A DNA stretch of 64,000 bases from Nitrospinaceae bacterium (GTDB taxonomy: Bacteria > Nitrospinota > Nitrospinia > Nitrospinales > VA-1). The notes beneath the pieces were generated by a model, which saw nothing but the letters and a program-made list of their open reading frames with translations, searched no databases and was not told the DNA's origin. Positions 20,524-27,939 of the stretch are shown one piece after another. Location of the stretch: assembly GCA_029261655.1 (NCBI GenBank), contig JAJDAY010000026.1, positions 326,362-390,361 on the forward strand, in the 5' to 3' direction. Made by a program: the position numbers and the translations under genes. How positions within the stretch are numbered: position 1 is the stretch's first letter; each line of letters starts with the position of its first letter.

Positions 20524-21156
20524 ATGTCGTTTGTTTACATGAAAATTCTTGAGTCCCGTCCTGAGCGATACGATATAGGGATGGGTCTGTTGACTTTAGG
20601 ATCGCTGACAAAAATTAAACGTCAGATCGCGGATCATACAAATCCTGGAGATCGAGTCCTCGATTTGGGCTGTGGGACCGGAACCTTAGCCCAAATGTGC
20701 ATTGAACGAGGGGCTGAGGTAACTGGAGTGGATGCCAACGGCGGCATGCTTGAGGTGGCAAAGAGAAATTCGCCTTCTGCAAATTTCCTTAACATCAGCC
20801 TTAGTAATCTGGATGAGCATTTAGAGGATGAATCATTCGATATTATTTTAAGCACTCTTGCATTCAGCGAATTGACCCGCGCGGAAAGGCTTCATGTATT
20901 GCAACAAATCAAACGAACTTTGAAAAAGGAAGGAAAAGTTCTTATCGGTGACGAGATAATTCCGGAGAATTTTTTTGCCAAATGCTTTTATTATGCCTTC
21001 CGATTACCCATGCGGCTTCTTACCTGGATCGTGACCCAAAACACCACCAACGCTATTTCCAATTTTGATGGGGATGTGCGGCAGGCGGGTATGGAAATTG
21101 TCAACCGAAAGCCATTTATGCTGGGCATGTTCCTTCTTCTGGAAATTAAAAAATGA
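20524..21156 (+). CDS. SAM-dependent class I methyltransferase, corrinoid-protein-associated
   Basis: The 210-residue protein has the class I SAM motifs: VLDLGCGTGTLAQ (motif I, residues about 43-55), VTGVDANGGML (post I) and FDIILSTLAFSEL (motif II), followed by a GKVLIGDE block. The C-terminal part is hydrophobic (YYAFRLPMRLLTWIV), suggesting membrane association. Its stop overlaps the HgcA-like start by 4 bp (ATGA), so both are translated together. I recall NCBI families of methyltransferases named for association with HgcA-like corrinoid proteins (CpaM), which I cannot verify here. Methylation of the corrinoid or of a bound metal is the plausible job. Confidence 0.8.
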   Translation: MSFVYMKILESRPERYDIGMGLLTLGSLTKIKRQIADHTNPGDRVLDLGCGTGTLAQMCIERGAEVTGVDANGGMLEVAKRNSPSANFLNISLSNLDEHLEDESFDIILSTLAFSELTRAERLHVLQQIKRTLKKEGKVLIGDEIIPENFFAKCFYYAFRLPMRLLTWIVTQNTTNAISNFDGDVRQAGMEIVNRKPFMLGMFLLLEIKK

Positions 21157-22022
21157 TCGGTTGTATTAAAGACATCTATCAAACGCTATTTCGATTTGCT
21201 CGGTTTCCGTGCGAGTCCGAAACCATTGCGATTGGTACTCCCGATAAATCCTCGCCGGTCCTGGTCACCTGCAATTTTGATTACACGGTCCGGCATTTAA
21301 AGAATTATTTGGAAAAAGAGCAAATAGATTGCTTTCTTCTGGTGGTCAACACCAAAGGCACCAACGTCTGGTGTGCGGCGGCTGAAGGTATTTTTACAAC
21401 CGAAACGGTTCTTGCTCATTTAAAGGTTTATAATGTAAAAGAGCTTGTTAATCACACCCGCTTGATACTCCCACAATTGGCGGTGGCAGGAGTAAAAAGA
21501 AAGGAACTTAAAGAGTGCGGCTGGGAAGGAATATACGGTCCCGTTTACTTTACCGACTTAAAGGAATTTTTGAATAACGACTTACGCAAGACCAAAGGCA
21601 TGCAGGCTCTTGAATATGGATACTGGGAGCGTTTTAAAATGGGTCTCAGCCATGCGGTTTTCTGTTCATTGGTCTGCATACTTCCAATTTTACTCTTTGC
21701 TTCCGAGTGGTGGATTCAAGCCCTCCTTTTAGTCTGGTATTTCGCTTTTAGTATGCAATTGATTGAACATTTTATTCCGTTCGATAGATTGCTTTACAAG
21801 GGGCTGATGCTCACTGTACCACTCCTGGCAATAGTGCTGTCTTCCTCAACAGCCACTGTTTTACAAATCCAGTTAGCCGTCGGGATTATTGCCTTGGGTG
21901 CTTTTATTGGATTCGATTCCCAGGGCCATTCTCATCTCGGACAAAACCAGAATTCGGGAAAACTTACTGCCGGGATTTTTGCATTTTTGGCTTTATTTTA
22001 CGGAGGTTCTTTGTTGTTATGA
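21153..22022 (+). CDS. hgcA: HgcA-family membrane corrinoid protein
   Basis: The 289-residue protein has a soluble N-terminal corrinoid-binding domain (residues 1-165) and about four or five C-terminal helices (168-289), the HgcA architecture. The cap-helix motif is NVWCAAAEG (71-79); HgcA proteins have N(V/I)WCA(A/G)GK, where the Cys (here Cys74) coordinates cobalt of the corrinoid. HTRLILPQLAVAGV (101-114) and IYGPVYFTDLKEFL (127-140) also follow HgcA and the CdhD corrinoid domain. The usual Gly-Lys after the motif is Ala-Glu here, so this may be an HgcA paralogue with altered function. HgcA with HgcB methylates Hg(II); no HgcB gene is present. Confidence 0.85.
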   Translation: MIGCIKDIYQTLFRFARFPCESETIAIGTPDKSSPVLVTCNFDYTVRHLKNYLEKEQIDCFLLVVNTKGTNVWCAAAEGIFTTETVLAHLKVYNVKELVNHTRLILPQLAVAGVKRKELKECGWEGIYGPVYFTDLKEFLNNDLRKTKGMQALEYGYWERFKMGLSHAVFCSLVCILPILLFASEWWIQALLLVWYFAFSMQLIEHFIPFDRLLYKGLMLTVPLLAIVLSSSTATVLQIQLAVGIIALGAFIGFDSQGHSHLGQNQNSGKLTAGIFAFLALFYGGSLLL

Positions 22023-22207
22023 AAAAGTATGTGGATTGGGACAAAATAGAAGAGGAAACGGGTTCTGCTGAGCAAGCCTGTGAATGCACGAGAAGCAAAT
22101 TGCAATCACTGATTGATTTTGTGGTGGAATTATTTCCTAAGAAAAAGGAATCATCTTGTTGTCCAGAAATGAAGGAAAAAGAAAATGGCCAATGCAATGA
22201 CAACTGA
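22019..22207 (+). CDS. Small Cys-rich acidic/basic protein of unknown function
   Basis: The 62-residue ORF begins with an ATGA overlap on the hgcA-like stop, which argues that it is translated. It has cysteine groups CEC (about residues 21-23), a vicinal CC near residue 48 and a single C near the end, but no CxxCxxCxxxCP ferredoxin motif. It therefore is not HgcB, although it occupies the usual HgcB position. Vicinal thiols could bind a soft metal. I do not recognise a family. Confidence 0.6.
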   Translation: MKKYVDWDKIEEETGSAEQACECTRSKLQSLIDFVVELFPKKKESSCCPEMKEKENGQCNDN

Positions 22208-22625
22208 TAACTCAGGCTCCGCGAAAGTGGTAGAAACTTCCATTTGTCCCACCTGTGGTTGTTCTTTAATAAGGTTGGGCATCGGTTCGGATCGATGGGC
22301 CAAGAGCAGTTATCAAGGAAAGGAGAATTTCTTTTGTTGCCAGGGATGCGCCGACCTGTTCAATCAGGACCCGCCCAGATACCTTAAGGAAACCAGGGAC
22401 CTGGTCGTGTGCCCGACCTGTCTGGCGGAAAAACCAGTGCAGTGGACCGTGCGCATGGAAATTGCGGGCTGGGAAGTGTTTTTCTGCCGATGTCCCTATT
22501 GCCCGGACGTATTTAAAAAGGACCCCGATCACTACGTCAAACGCCTACAAGGTGAGATCCCATATGAGGGTGTGTTCGGTCAGGCTGGGTGTTGTTCCCT
22601 GGACACACCAGGGACCGCCGGGTGA
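22185..22625 (+). CDS. Protein with two Cys-rich YHS/TRASH-like modules
   Basis: The 146-residue protein repeats one pattern: CPTCGC ... FFCCQGCADLFNQDPPRYL (residues 21-67) and CPTCLAEKP ... FFCRCPYCPDVFKKDPDHYV (about 74-123). Each half is a CxxC knuckle followed by a FxC(C)xxC-x-DxF-x3-DP-x3-Y block, as in YHS/TRASH metal-binding domains. A vicinal CC occurs near the C-terminus (AGCCS). It overlaps the previous small gene by 23 bp and closes the operon. A role as metal carrier or metallochaperone for the HgcA-like protein is inference. Confidence 0.7.
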   Translation: MANAMTTDNSGSAKVVETSICPTCGCSLIRLGIGSDRWAKSSYQGKENFFCCQGCADLFNQDPPRYLKETRDLVVCPTCLAEKPVQWTVRMEIAGWEVFFCRCPYCPDVFKKDPDHYVKRLQGEIPYEGVFGQAGCCSLDTPGTAG

Positions 22626-22661
22626 GTGGTTTTCAAAAGATGGTTCCTTTTTAGGGAGGCT

Positions 22662-24050
22662 CTAGGGTTCCAGAGTCACGTAATAGCCATTGCTTCCACG
22701 CTGGACCAGAAGAAGAGCGCTGTCGCGGTTGCCGGCTTCCAGAATGGCTTTATTGAAGTCTTCTACACCGCTAATTTTTTTCTGGTTGAACTGATGAATC
22801 ACGTCGCCCGGCATCAGGCCAATCTGTCCGCTGGCGCTATCATCAATCACCTGAGTCACCACCACACCTTTTCGAGTCGACAATCGAAACTGCCTCAACG
22901 CCTGATCATTGATCCCCTGAACCTGCAACCCCAGCCAGTTCAAGGTAAAATTCTCAACTTCATTCATGGGGATGGCTTTCACATGCAGGCGGATTTTTTT
23001 CTCCCGGCCCTCCCTGAGAATATTGAACTGGATCGTGTTGCCCACGGAATAAGACCCGGCCCTCTGCTGATACTCCAGTTTTTTACTGATTTCATGATTG
23101 TCTAAATGGAGAATAACGTCGCCTTGTTTGATCCCCGCACGATGAGCGGAGCTTCCGGAAAAAACTTTGGTCACCAAAACCCCGCGTTGCCGATCCAGCT
23201 TGAAATAACGGAGCAACTCAGGTGTCATATCCTGAACGGAGACGCCCAACCATCCGCGCCGAACCTTACCGTAACTGATCAAATCCTTGATGATGCGTTT
23301 CGCGTAATTAATGGGAATGGCAAATCCGATGCCCTCCGCCTTCTGATAGATCGCGGTGTTGATACCGATCAACGATCCATTGATGTTCAACAATGGTCCA
23401 CCGCTGTTTCCGGGGTTGATGGAAGCATCGACCTGAATAAAATCATGGTAAACAACATTTTTCCCGGCTTTAATGGAACGGTTGAGGGCACTGACAATTC
23501 CGGTCGTCACTGTGTGCTGGAGTCCGAAAGGATTGCCGATGGCGACCACCGTCTCACCGATCATCAGATCATCGGAACGGCCCATTTCCACAAAAGGCAG
23601 GGGTTGTTTGGAGTCAATCTTGATCACCGCCAGATCGGATTTCCTGTCCGCTCCCACCAGATGAGCATCGAACTCGCGTTTGTCTATCAAGGTCACTTTG
23701 ATCCTGACCGCCTTGCCGATCGCGTGTTCATTGGTCAGGATGTAGCCGCGGGAATTGATGATGACTCCTGATCCCAGACTCCGGCGGCGCTCGTTAAAGT
23801 TTGGCATCAAATCCTGCAAAAACCGGTCGAAAAAACCGTTGCCAAATTGACCGCCCCCAAAACTTCGGAACGGATTCCTTCGTTTGGCCGGAGCCTCTTC
23901 GGTATTGATGTTGACCACCACCGGACCCACTTTCTCAATGGCGCGAACCAGCGGGGTCCTTCGATTCGACTCCGAATAGGCGAAACTGAAGGATGCGTTC
24001 AGTAAAACCGTTCCGACTAAGAGGAAACAAACCAATGCAAAATTTTTCAT
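22662..24050 (-). CDS. HtrA/DegP-family periplasmic serine protease with two PDZ domains
   Basis: The catalytic triad is visible: His in LTNEHAIG, Asp in DRKSDLAVIKID and Ser in NPGNSGGPLLN. Two PDZ domains follow the protease domain. The N-terminus is a signal peptide (FALVCFLLVGTVLLNASFSFA). I chose ATG 24050 (462 residues); ATG 24065 is equally possible, and TTG 24158 would add a stretch without ribosome site. It lies downstream of a second htrA gene but has a terminator in between. It probably degrades or refolds damaged envelope proteins. Confidence 0.93.
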   Translation of the reverse strand: MKNFALVCFLLVGTVLLNASFSFAYSESNRRTPLVRAIEKVGPVVVNINTEEAPAKRRNPFRSFGGGQFGNGFFDRFLQDLMPNFNERRRSLGSGVIINSRGYILTNEHAIGKAVRIKVTLIDKREFDAHLVGADRKSDLAVIKIDSKQPLPFVEMGRSDDLMIGETVVAIGNPFGLQHTVTTGIVSALNRSIKAGKNVVYHDFIQVDASINPGNSGGPLLNINGSLIGINTAIYQKAEGIGFAIPINYAKRIIKDLISYGKVRRGWLGVSVQDMTPELLRYFKLDRQRGVLVTKVFSGSSAHRAGIKQGDVILHLDNHEISKKLEYQQRAGSYSVGNTIQFNILREGREKKIRLHVKAIPMNEVENFTLNWLGLQVQGINDQALRQFRLSTRKGVVVTQVIDDSASGQIGLMPGDVIHQFNQKKISGVEDFNKAILEAGNRDSALLLVQRGSNGYYVTLEP

Positions 24051-24182
24051 TCCGGGAAATGCCATAGCGAGAAGTTTTACCGGGCCGGCAGACCGGAACC
24101 GGTCCGCGAAAGTTCCAGATAAACACAAAATGGAAGGTTGGAGAAATGAAGAAAACAATAAAAACCGGGTTGTTGCCCTGGC

Positions 24183-24214
24183 AAAAAGCCAACCCCTTAT
24201 TCAAGGGGTTGGCT
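24183..24214 (-). terminator. Rho-independent terminator between the two htrA genes
   Basis: A perfect 12-bp stem (AGCCAACCCCTT pairing with AAGGGGTTGGCT) with a 4-nt loop is followed on the minus strand by TTTTTGC. It begins about 20 nt after the stop of the upstream htrA gene (24234) and so separates the two protease genes transcriptionally. Confidence 0.85.
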
Positions 24215-24233
24215 CAGGATGCAAGACGAAACC

Positions 24234-25718
24234 TCAATCAATCTTAACCGCAACGTAAATGGTGGTTCCGCCACGGCGAACAAGAAACAATACCGTACTG
24301 CCCTTTTCCGTCGTTGAAGTGACGTTGTTATAATCATCAACGGAATTGATAGGCGCACGATTGATTTCCGTGATCACGTCCCCTCTGCGGATTCCAGCTT
24401 CTCCAGCGGCTCCACCTGCTTCAACATCGGAAACAAGAACACCGTTCTTGGTCTCAAGTTTGAGGCTCTTCATGAGTTCAGGAGTGATATCCTGCACTTG
24501 CAGACCCACTGGATCACTTTTAGCAGAAGCCACCTCTGTAGAGGAGTCTTTAAGAACTTCTATGGTGATATCGAAATTATTTAGCTTGCCATCGCGGACA
24601 ATTCCCACTTTCACAGACCGTCCAGGGGTTGTTTTGGCCACAATCTTTGGCAATTCTTCCATTTCATCAACCGCCTGTTTGTCAAAACTGACGATCACGT
24701 CACCGCGTTTAATGCCGGCCTTGAAGGCGGGACCGTCTGGAATCACGTCACCCACCAAAGCTCCCTTGGAATCTTTCAACCCAAAGGACTTGGCAAGGTC
24801 AGGCGTGATCTTCTGGATCATGACCCCAAGCCAACCGCGGGTAACACTGCCTTTTTCTTTAAGGTCCTTTAGAATGACCTTGGCAATATTAATAGGAATG
24901 GCAAACCCTATACCAACGTTACCGCCTGAATTCCCGGAAATAATCGCCGTATTGATGCCAATGACATCGCCCTTGATATTCATCAAAGGTCCGCCGCTGT
25001 TTCCAGGGTTGATAGAAGCGTCGGTCTGGATAAATTCGTCGTACGGTCCGGCCCCGATGTTGCGGCTGAGCGCACTGACCACGCCCACTGTGACCGTATG
25101 GCTCAAACCGAAGGGATTGCCGATCGCCATGACCCATTCGCCGACCTCAAGGTTTCCCGAATCCCCCAGCTTTAAAAAGGGAAACGGTTTATTGCCGCCG
25201 TTTTTACGGGAAATTTTTATCAACGCAATGTCGGTCTTGGAATCGGACCCAATCAGTTCAGCGGTGTATTCCCTGTCATCCTCCAGAGCGACAATGATTT
25301 CTTCCGCTCCTTCAACCACGTGGTTGTTGGTGAGAATGTAACCCTCAGGGTCGATGATGAACCCAGAGCCCGTGCCCCCTTTTGGACGTTGCTCGGGACC
25401 GGGACGCTGTCCGAAAAACCGGTCGTAAAAATCCCGGAAAGGATCATTGGGATCGCCCTTCCCCTGCGGAGGCGGGGGACGAAATTGCTGGGTCACCGGT
25501 TTGGTTTTAGATTTTGAGCTCACATTGACCACCGCCGGATTCTGCTTCTTGGCGATGTCAACAAATAGATTGCTTGATAAAGGCACAGTATCACTGCTCA
25601 AAGCAAAGGCCCCGCTCAAAAAAGGAGCGCCCTTGTCCGCATTTGTAAACGACACAGGGAAAAGCAATGCTCCCGCCAGAAGAAAAACGAAGGAGTGTTT
25701 AACGATGTTTAAATTCAT
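24234..25718 (-). CDS. HtrA/DegP-family periplasmic serine protease with two PDZ domains
   Basis: The triad His (LTNNHVVEGA), Asp (DSKTDIALIKI) and Ser (NPGNSGGPLMN) is intact and two PDZ domains occupy the C-terminal half. A signal peptide (HSFVFLLAGALLFPVSFTNA) and a Gly/Pro/Gln-rich loop before the protease domain (the LA-loop region) fit the DegP/DegQ type. ATG 25718 has GAGGT upstream; the alternative start 25742 does not. The product is 494 residues. Paired htrA paralogues are common in diderm bacteria. Confidence 0.95.
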   Translation of the reverse strand: MNLNIVKHSFVFLLAGALLFPVSFTNADKGAPFLSGAFALSSDTVPLSSNLFVDIAKKQNPAVVNVSSKSKTKPVTQQFRPPPPQGKGDPNDPFRDFYDRFFGQRPGPEQRPKGGTGSGFIIDPEGYILTNNHVVEGAEEIIVALEDDREYTAELIGSDSKTDIALIKISRKNGGNKPFPFLKLGDSGNLEVGEWVMAIGNPFGLSHTVTVGVVSALSRNIGAGPYDEFIQTDASINPGNSGGPLMNIKGDVIGINTAIISGNSGGNVGIGFAIPINIAKVILKDLKEKGSVTRGWLGVMIQKITPDLAKSFGLKDSKGALVGDVIPDGPAFKAGIKRGDVIVSFDKQAVDEMEELPKIVAKTTPGRSVKVGIVRDGKLNNFDITIEVLKDSSTEVASAKSDPVGLQVQDITPELMKSLKLETKNGVLVSDVEAGGAAGEAGIRRGDVITEINRAPINSVDDYNNVTSTTEKGSTVLFLVRRGGTTIYVAVKID

Positions 25719-26195
25719 GTGTGACCTCATAATCTCATCCATGTTAATGAAAGCGTTTATCCCCTATCAATTAAGGGATTTTTGAGCTGTATTTTCTGAT
25801 GTTTTATTCCTGGAGATCCGCTCTCCACTCAATCATCATATAATTAGCCTACAAAATAGGAAATTAAAACTGAGTTAAAGCCGGATTAATTTTTCTTAAT
25901 TTCAACAACCCTCCCCGCGACCCTGTTGCCGGTCGTGTCCGGGTATAAAATTGCACCCCCATTCAAATTCCAGCAGGGCAATGATCGAAACAGAAGATTC
26001 CCGGAGTATCACTCGTTAATATGGTTTGTTAAAGCCGGTTTACGCAAAATACGTCCGTAAAGAAAAGGCGACTCCTAGAATATTTTACGTCCAGCTACGG
26101 ATTCGGAAAAAGGTGTTATTAAATTAGTATAAGGAGGGGAAAACTTTTTTACAACCTCCATTTCCCCAAAGGGTTTACCGTCATACATTTACTTA
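25719..26195. other. Intergenic stretch without recognised genes
   Basis: This gap upstream of htrA contains short AT-rich segments that could be minus-strand promoters, for example near 25835-25850. I see no coding frame, tRNA or repeat of the elements found elsewhere in the window. Confidence 0.5.
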
Positions 26196-26224
26196 TTGAC
26201 TCCAGAGATGAGATAACAGATAAT
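26196..26224 (+). promoter_or_regulatory. Strong sigma-70-like promoter
   Basis: TTGACT (26196-26201) and GATAAT (26219-26224) are separated by 17 bp, each matching five of six consensus bases. Transcription would start near 26231, exactly at the first base of the structured segment described next, and about 217 nt before the DUF2065 start. Confidence 0.6.
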
Positions 26225-26230
26225 TAATCA

Positions 26231-26300
26231 ACAGGTTCTGGGTTCACTCTGCAAACTCGACCGATCGAAGAACTTTCAAAGTGCCTTTGAAAGAACCTGA
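26231..26300 (+). ncRNA. Candidate small RNA or structured 5' leader
   Basis: The predicted transcript begins with CAGGTTCT (26232-26239), which pairs perfectly with AGAACCTG (26292-26299). Inside lies a nine-pair hairpin CTTTCAAAG / CTTTGAAAG (26273-26293, loop TGC). The two structures share two bases and could alternate. No open frame of note spans it. It matches no RNA family that I can recognise. Confidence 0.35.
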
Positions 26301-26447
26301 TTTATCGCCCATTTTGACATTTTTTTGTGAAATATTTCCTTGTAGCCCGTTTCACCGACCGCAGATAAATCCAGACCCGGTTCAATTGAATTATTTTAAG
26401 TGAGTCATCTTTCATTAACACGGGTGTTCTTCCAGCAGGTCCAGCCA

Positions 26448-26648
26448 ATGAGTTTATTTCTAGCCGCCCTGGGATTGATGATGGTGTTTGAAGGCATTCC
26501 TTATTTTTGCTTTCCGACCCAGGTAAAATCATTCGCCCGCAGGATACCTGAAGTTCCCGACAACACGTTGCGGATGATCGGTTTTGTACTCATGCTGATC
26601 GGATTATTAATCGTCTACTTTGGGAGGTCTCTCACCGAAAATGGATAA
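26448..26648 (+). CDS. DUF2065 (YjeT-like) small inner-membrane protein
   Basis: The 66-residue protein has two membrane helices separated by a short charged loop, with the GLMMVFEGIPYFCFP and RMIGFVLMLIGLLIVYF blocks of the DUF2065 family. Escherichia coli YjeT (65 residues) lies next to hflKC. A GTG at 26400 would extend it by 16 residues lacking family similarity, so ATG 26448 is preferred. Its end overlaps the next gene by 8 bp. Confidence 0.8.
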   Translation: MSLFLAALGLMMVFEGIPYFCFPTQVKSFARRIPEVPDNTLRMIGFVLMLIGLLIVYFGRSLTENG

Positions 26649-27075
26649 GCGAATATATAACCTGTTTTTAATTTTAGCGGCATCTTTTGTTCTTTTTGTC
26701 ATGACCGGATGCGCCTCGACCCCGGACAGCGCGGATTCCTCAGAACCCCAATCGGGTTTTTCGGAGGTCGCTCACCCCTTCACCGATGTACCCATCCCGT
26801 CCGGATTTTCCGCTAATCGTGCGAAGTCCTTTGTTTATGAATCCGGTAGCGGTTCGGTCAAGGTGGGTCGTTTGTACTATTCCGGCTGGCACGATTCCCA
26901 GGATGTGGTCAATTATTATCATAATGCGATGACCAATAAAGGCTGGAGGATGGTCAATGCCATGGAGCACGATGGAATGATCCTGAATTACGAGAAAGAA
27001 ACCCGGGTCTGCACCGTCATCGTCACAGACGCGTTGCTGAAAACCAAACTGGAAATCCAAGTTGGTCCGAAATAA
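26641..27075 (+). CDS. Small lipoprotein of unknown function
   Basis: The 144-residue protein starts at ATG 26641 and has a signal peptide ending in a lipobox (VMTGC), so it should be lipidated at that Cys and anchored in the envelope. The mature part has a Ser-rich linker, DVPIPSGF, and a YYHNAMTNKGWRM block. This resembles the small alpha/beta domain of other lipoproteins that have a DVP(I/V)P start, but I cannot name a family with confidence. It overlaps the DUF2065 gene and is probably cotranscribed. Confidence 0.75.
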   Translation: MDKRIYNLFLILAASFVLFVMTGCASTPDSADSSEPQSGFSEVAHPFTDVPIPSGFSANRAKSFVYESGSGSVKVGRLYYSGWHDSQDVVNYYHNAMTNKGWRMVNAMEHDGMILNYEKETRVCTVIVTDALLKTKLEIQVGPK

Positions 27076-27170
27076 TTTCTCGCTTAATGGTATAATCCTC
27101 CACTCTTATTCCTGAGCGTCTGAACAGTGCCGTTCAAATTATAATTTCAGCCTGTGTTTTAATTGTAACA

Positions 27171-27923
27171 ATGTCTGAGAAGGGTCCTCTGTCAAGGCAG
27201 CTCATACTGGATTTCCCTGCAAGCCCGGACTATAAATTTTCCAACTTTGTAAGATCGAAGGGGTCCGATTTTGCGTGGCGGGCGGCCCGGCAAATTTCGT
27301 CGTCCAAAGACCTTCCCTACAACTCGCTTTATCTCTATGGAGACCAAAACCTCGGCAAAACACATCTGTTGATGGCCATTGGGAATGCTGTTTCTGAGAA
27401 CTTCCCCGATAAAAAAATTACTTTCACCAATGGCCAGGAATTTGTCCGAAAGTTTTCAGAAGAAAACGAGCAGGAAACCACTGAACTTCTCAGTCCGTTG
27501 CTAAAGACCGACTTTTTTCTTATGGATGACGTGGATGTGATTTCGGGAAAACCATCTGTGCAGGAAAAGCTGTATCACGTTTACAACACCCTGCTCGAAA
27601 ATAACAAAACATCCATTTTCACAGGCCGCCACCGGCCAGAACAGCTGGTCGCTATGGAGCCCTACCTGAAATCACGGTTTCAATGGGGCATGACGGCTGA
27701 AATCAAGCCCATCGACGATGGGACCATGGCCAAAATAATCGCAAAACTTGCAAAAGATATCGGCTTGAGCATTCCTCAAAAAATCATTGATTTCCTGCTG
27801 ACCCACATACCCAGGGATTATATATCCATCAAAACCGCCGTGGATGAGATCAACCAGGAATCGTTCACCCGAAAAAGAAAAGTGACCCTTCCCCTTGCCA
27901 AAGCGGCATTGAACCTACCCTAA
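27171..27923 (+). CDS. DnaA/Hda-like AAA+ ATPase
   Basis: The 250-residue protein corresponds to the AAA+ domain of DnaA without its C-terminal DNA-binding domain, as in Hda. Walker A reads GDQNLGKTHLL, Walker B FFLMDDVDVI, and sensor 1 occurs in IFTGRHRPEQL. A RFQWGMTAEIKPID block carries the Arg-finger region. Hda inactivates DnaA at the replication fork in E. coli; in this group the protein could instead help load helicase or control initiation. A beta-clamp-binding motif is possible near the start (SRQLILDFP), as in Hda (QLSLPLYLP). Confidence 0.8.
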   Translation: MSEKGPLSRQLILDFPASPDYKFSNFVRSKGSDFAWRAARQISSSKDLPYNSLYLYGDQNLGKTHLLMAIGNAVSENFPDKKITFTNGQEFVRKFSEENEQETTELLSPLLKTDFFLMDDVDVISGKPSVQEKLYHVYNTLLENNKTSIFTGRHRPEQLVAMEPYLKSRFQWGMTAEIKPIDDGTMAKIIAKLAKDIGLSIPQKIIDFLLTHIPRDYISIKTAVDEINQESFTRKRKVTLPLAKAALNLP

Positions 27924-27939
27924 TCGAAAAAAGGTTGCA

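Noticed and set aside
22019-22207. HgcB ferredoxin
   Set aside because: The position fits, but the 62-residue protein lacks CxxCxxCxxxCP clusters, so it is not HgcB.
18994-22625. Classical mer resistance operon
   Set aside because: No merA flavin reductase, merB lyase, merT or merP is present; only the regulator resembles mer.
24346-25341. 331-codon plus-strand ORF opposite htrA
   Set aside because: It is antisense to a protein with intact catalytic triad and PDZ domains; the translation is Ser/Pro/Thr-rich with no recognisable fold.
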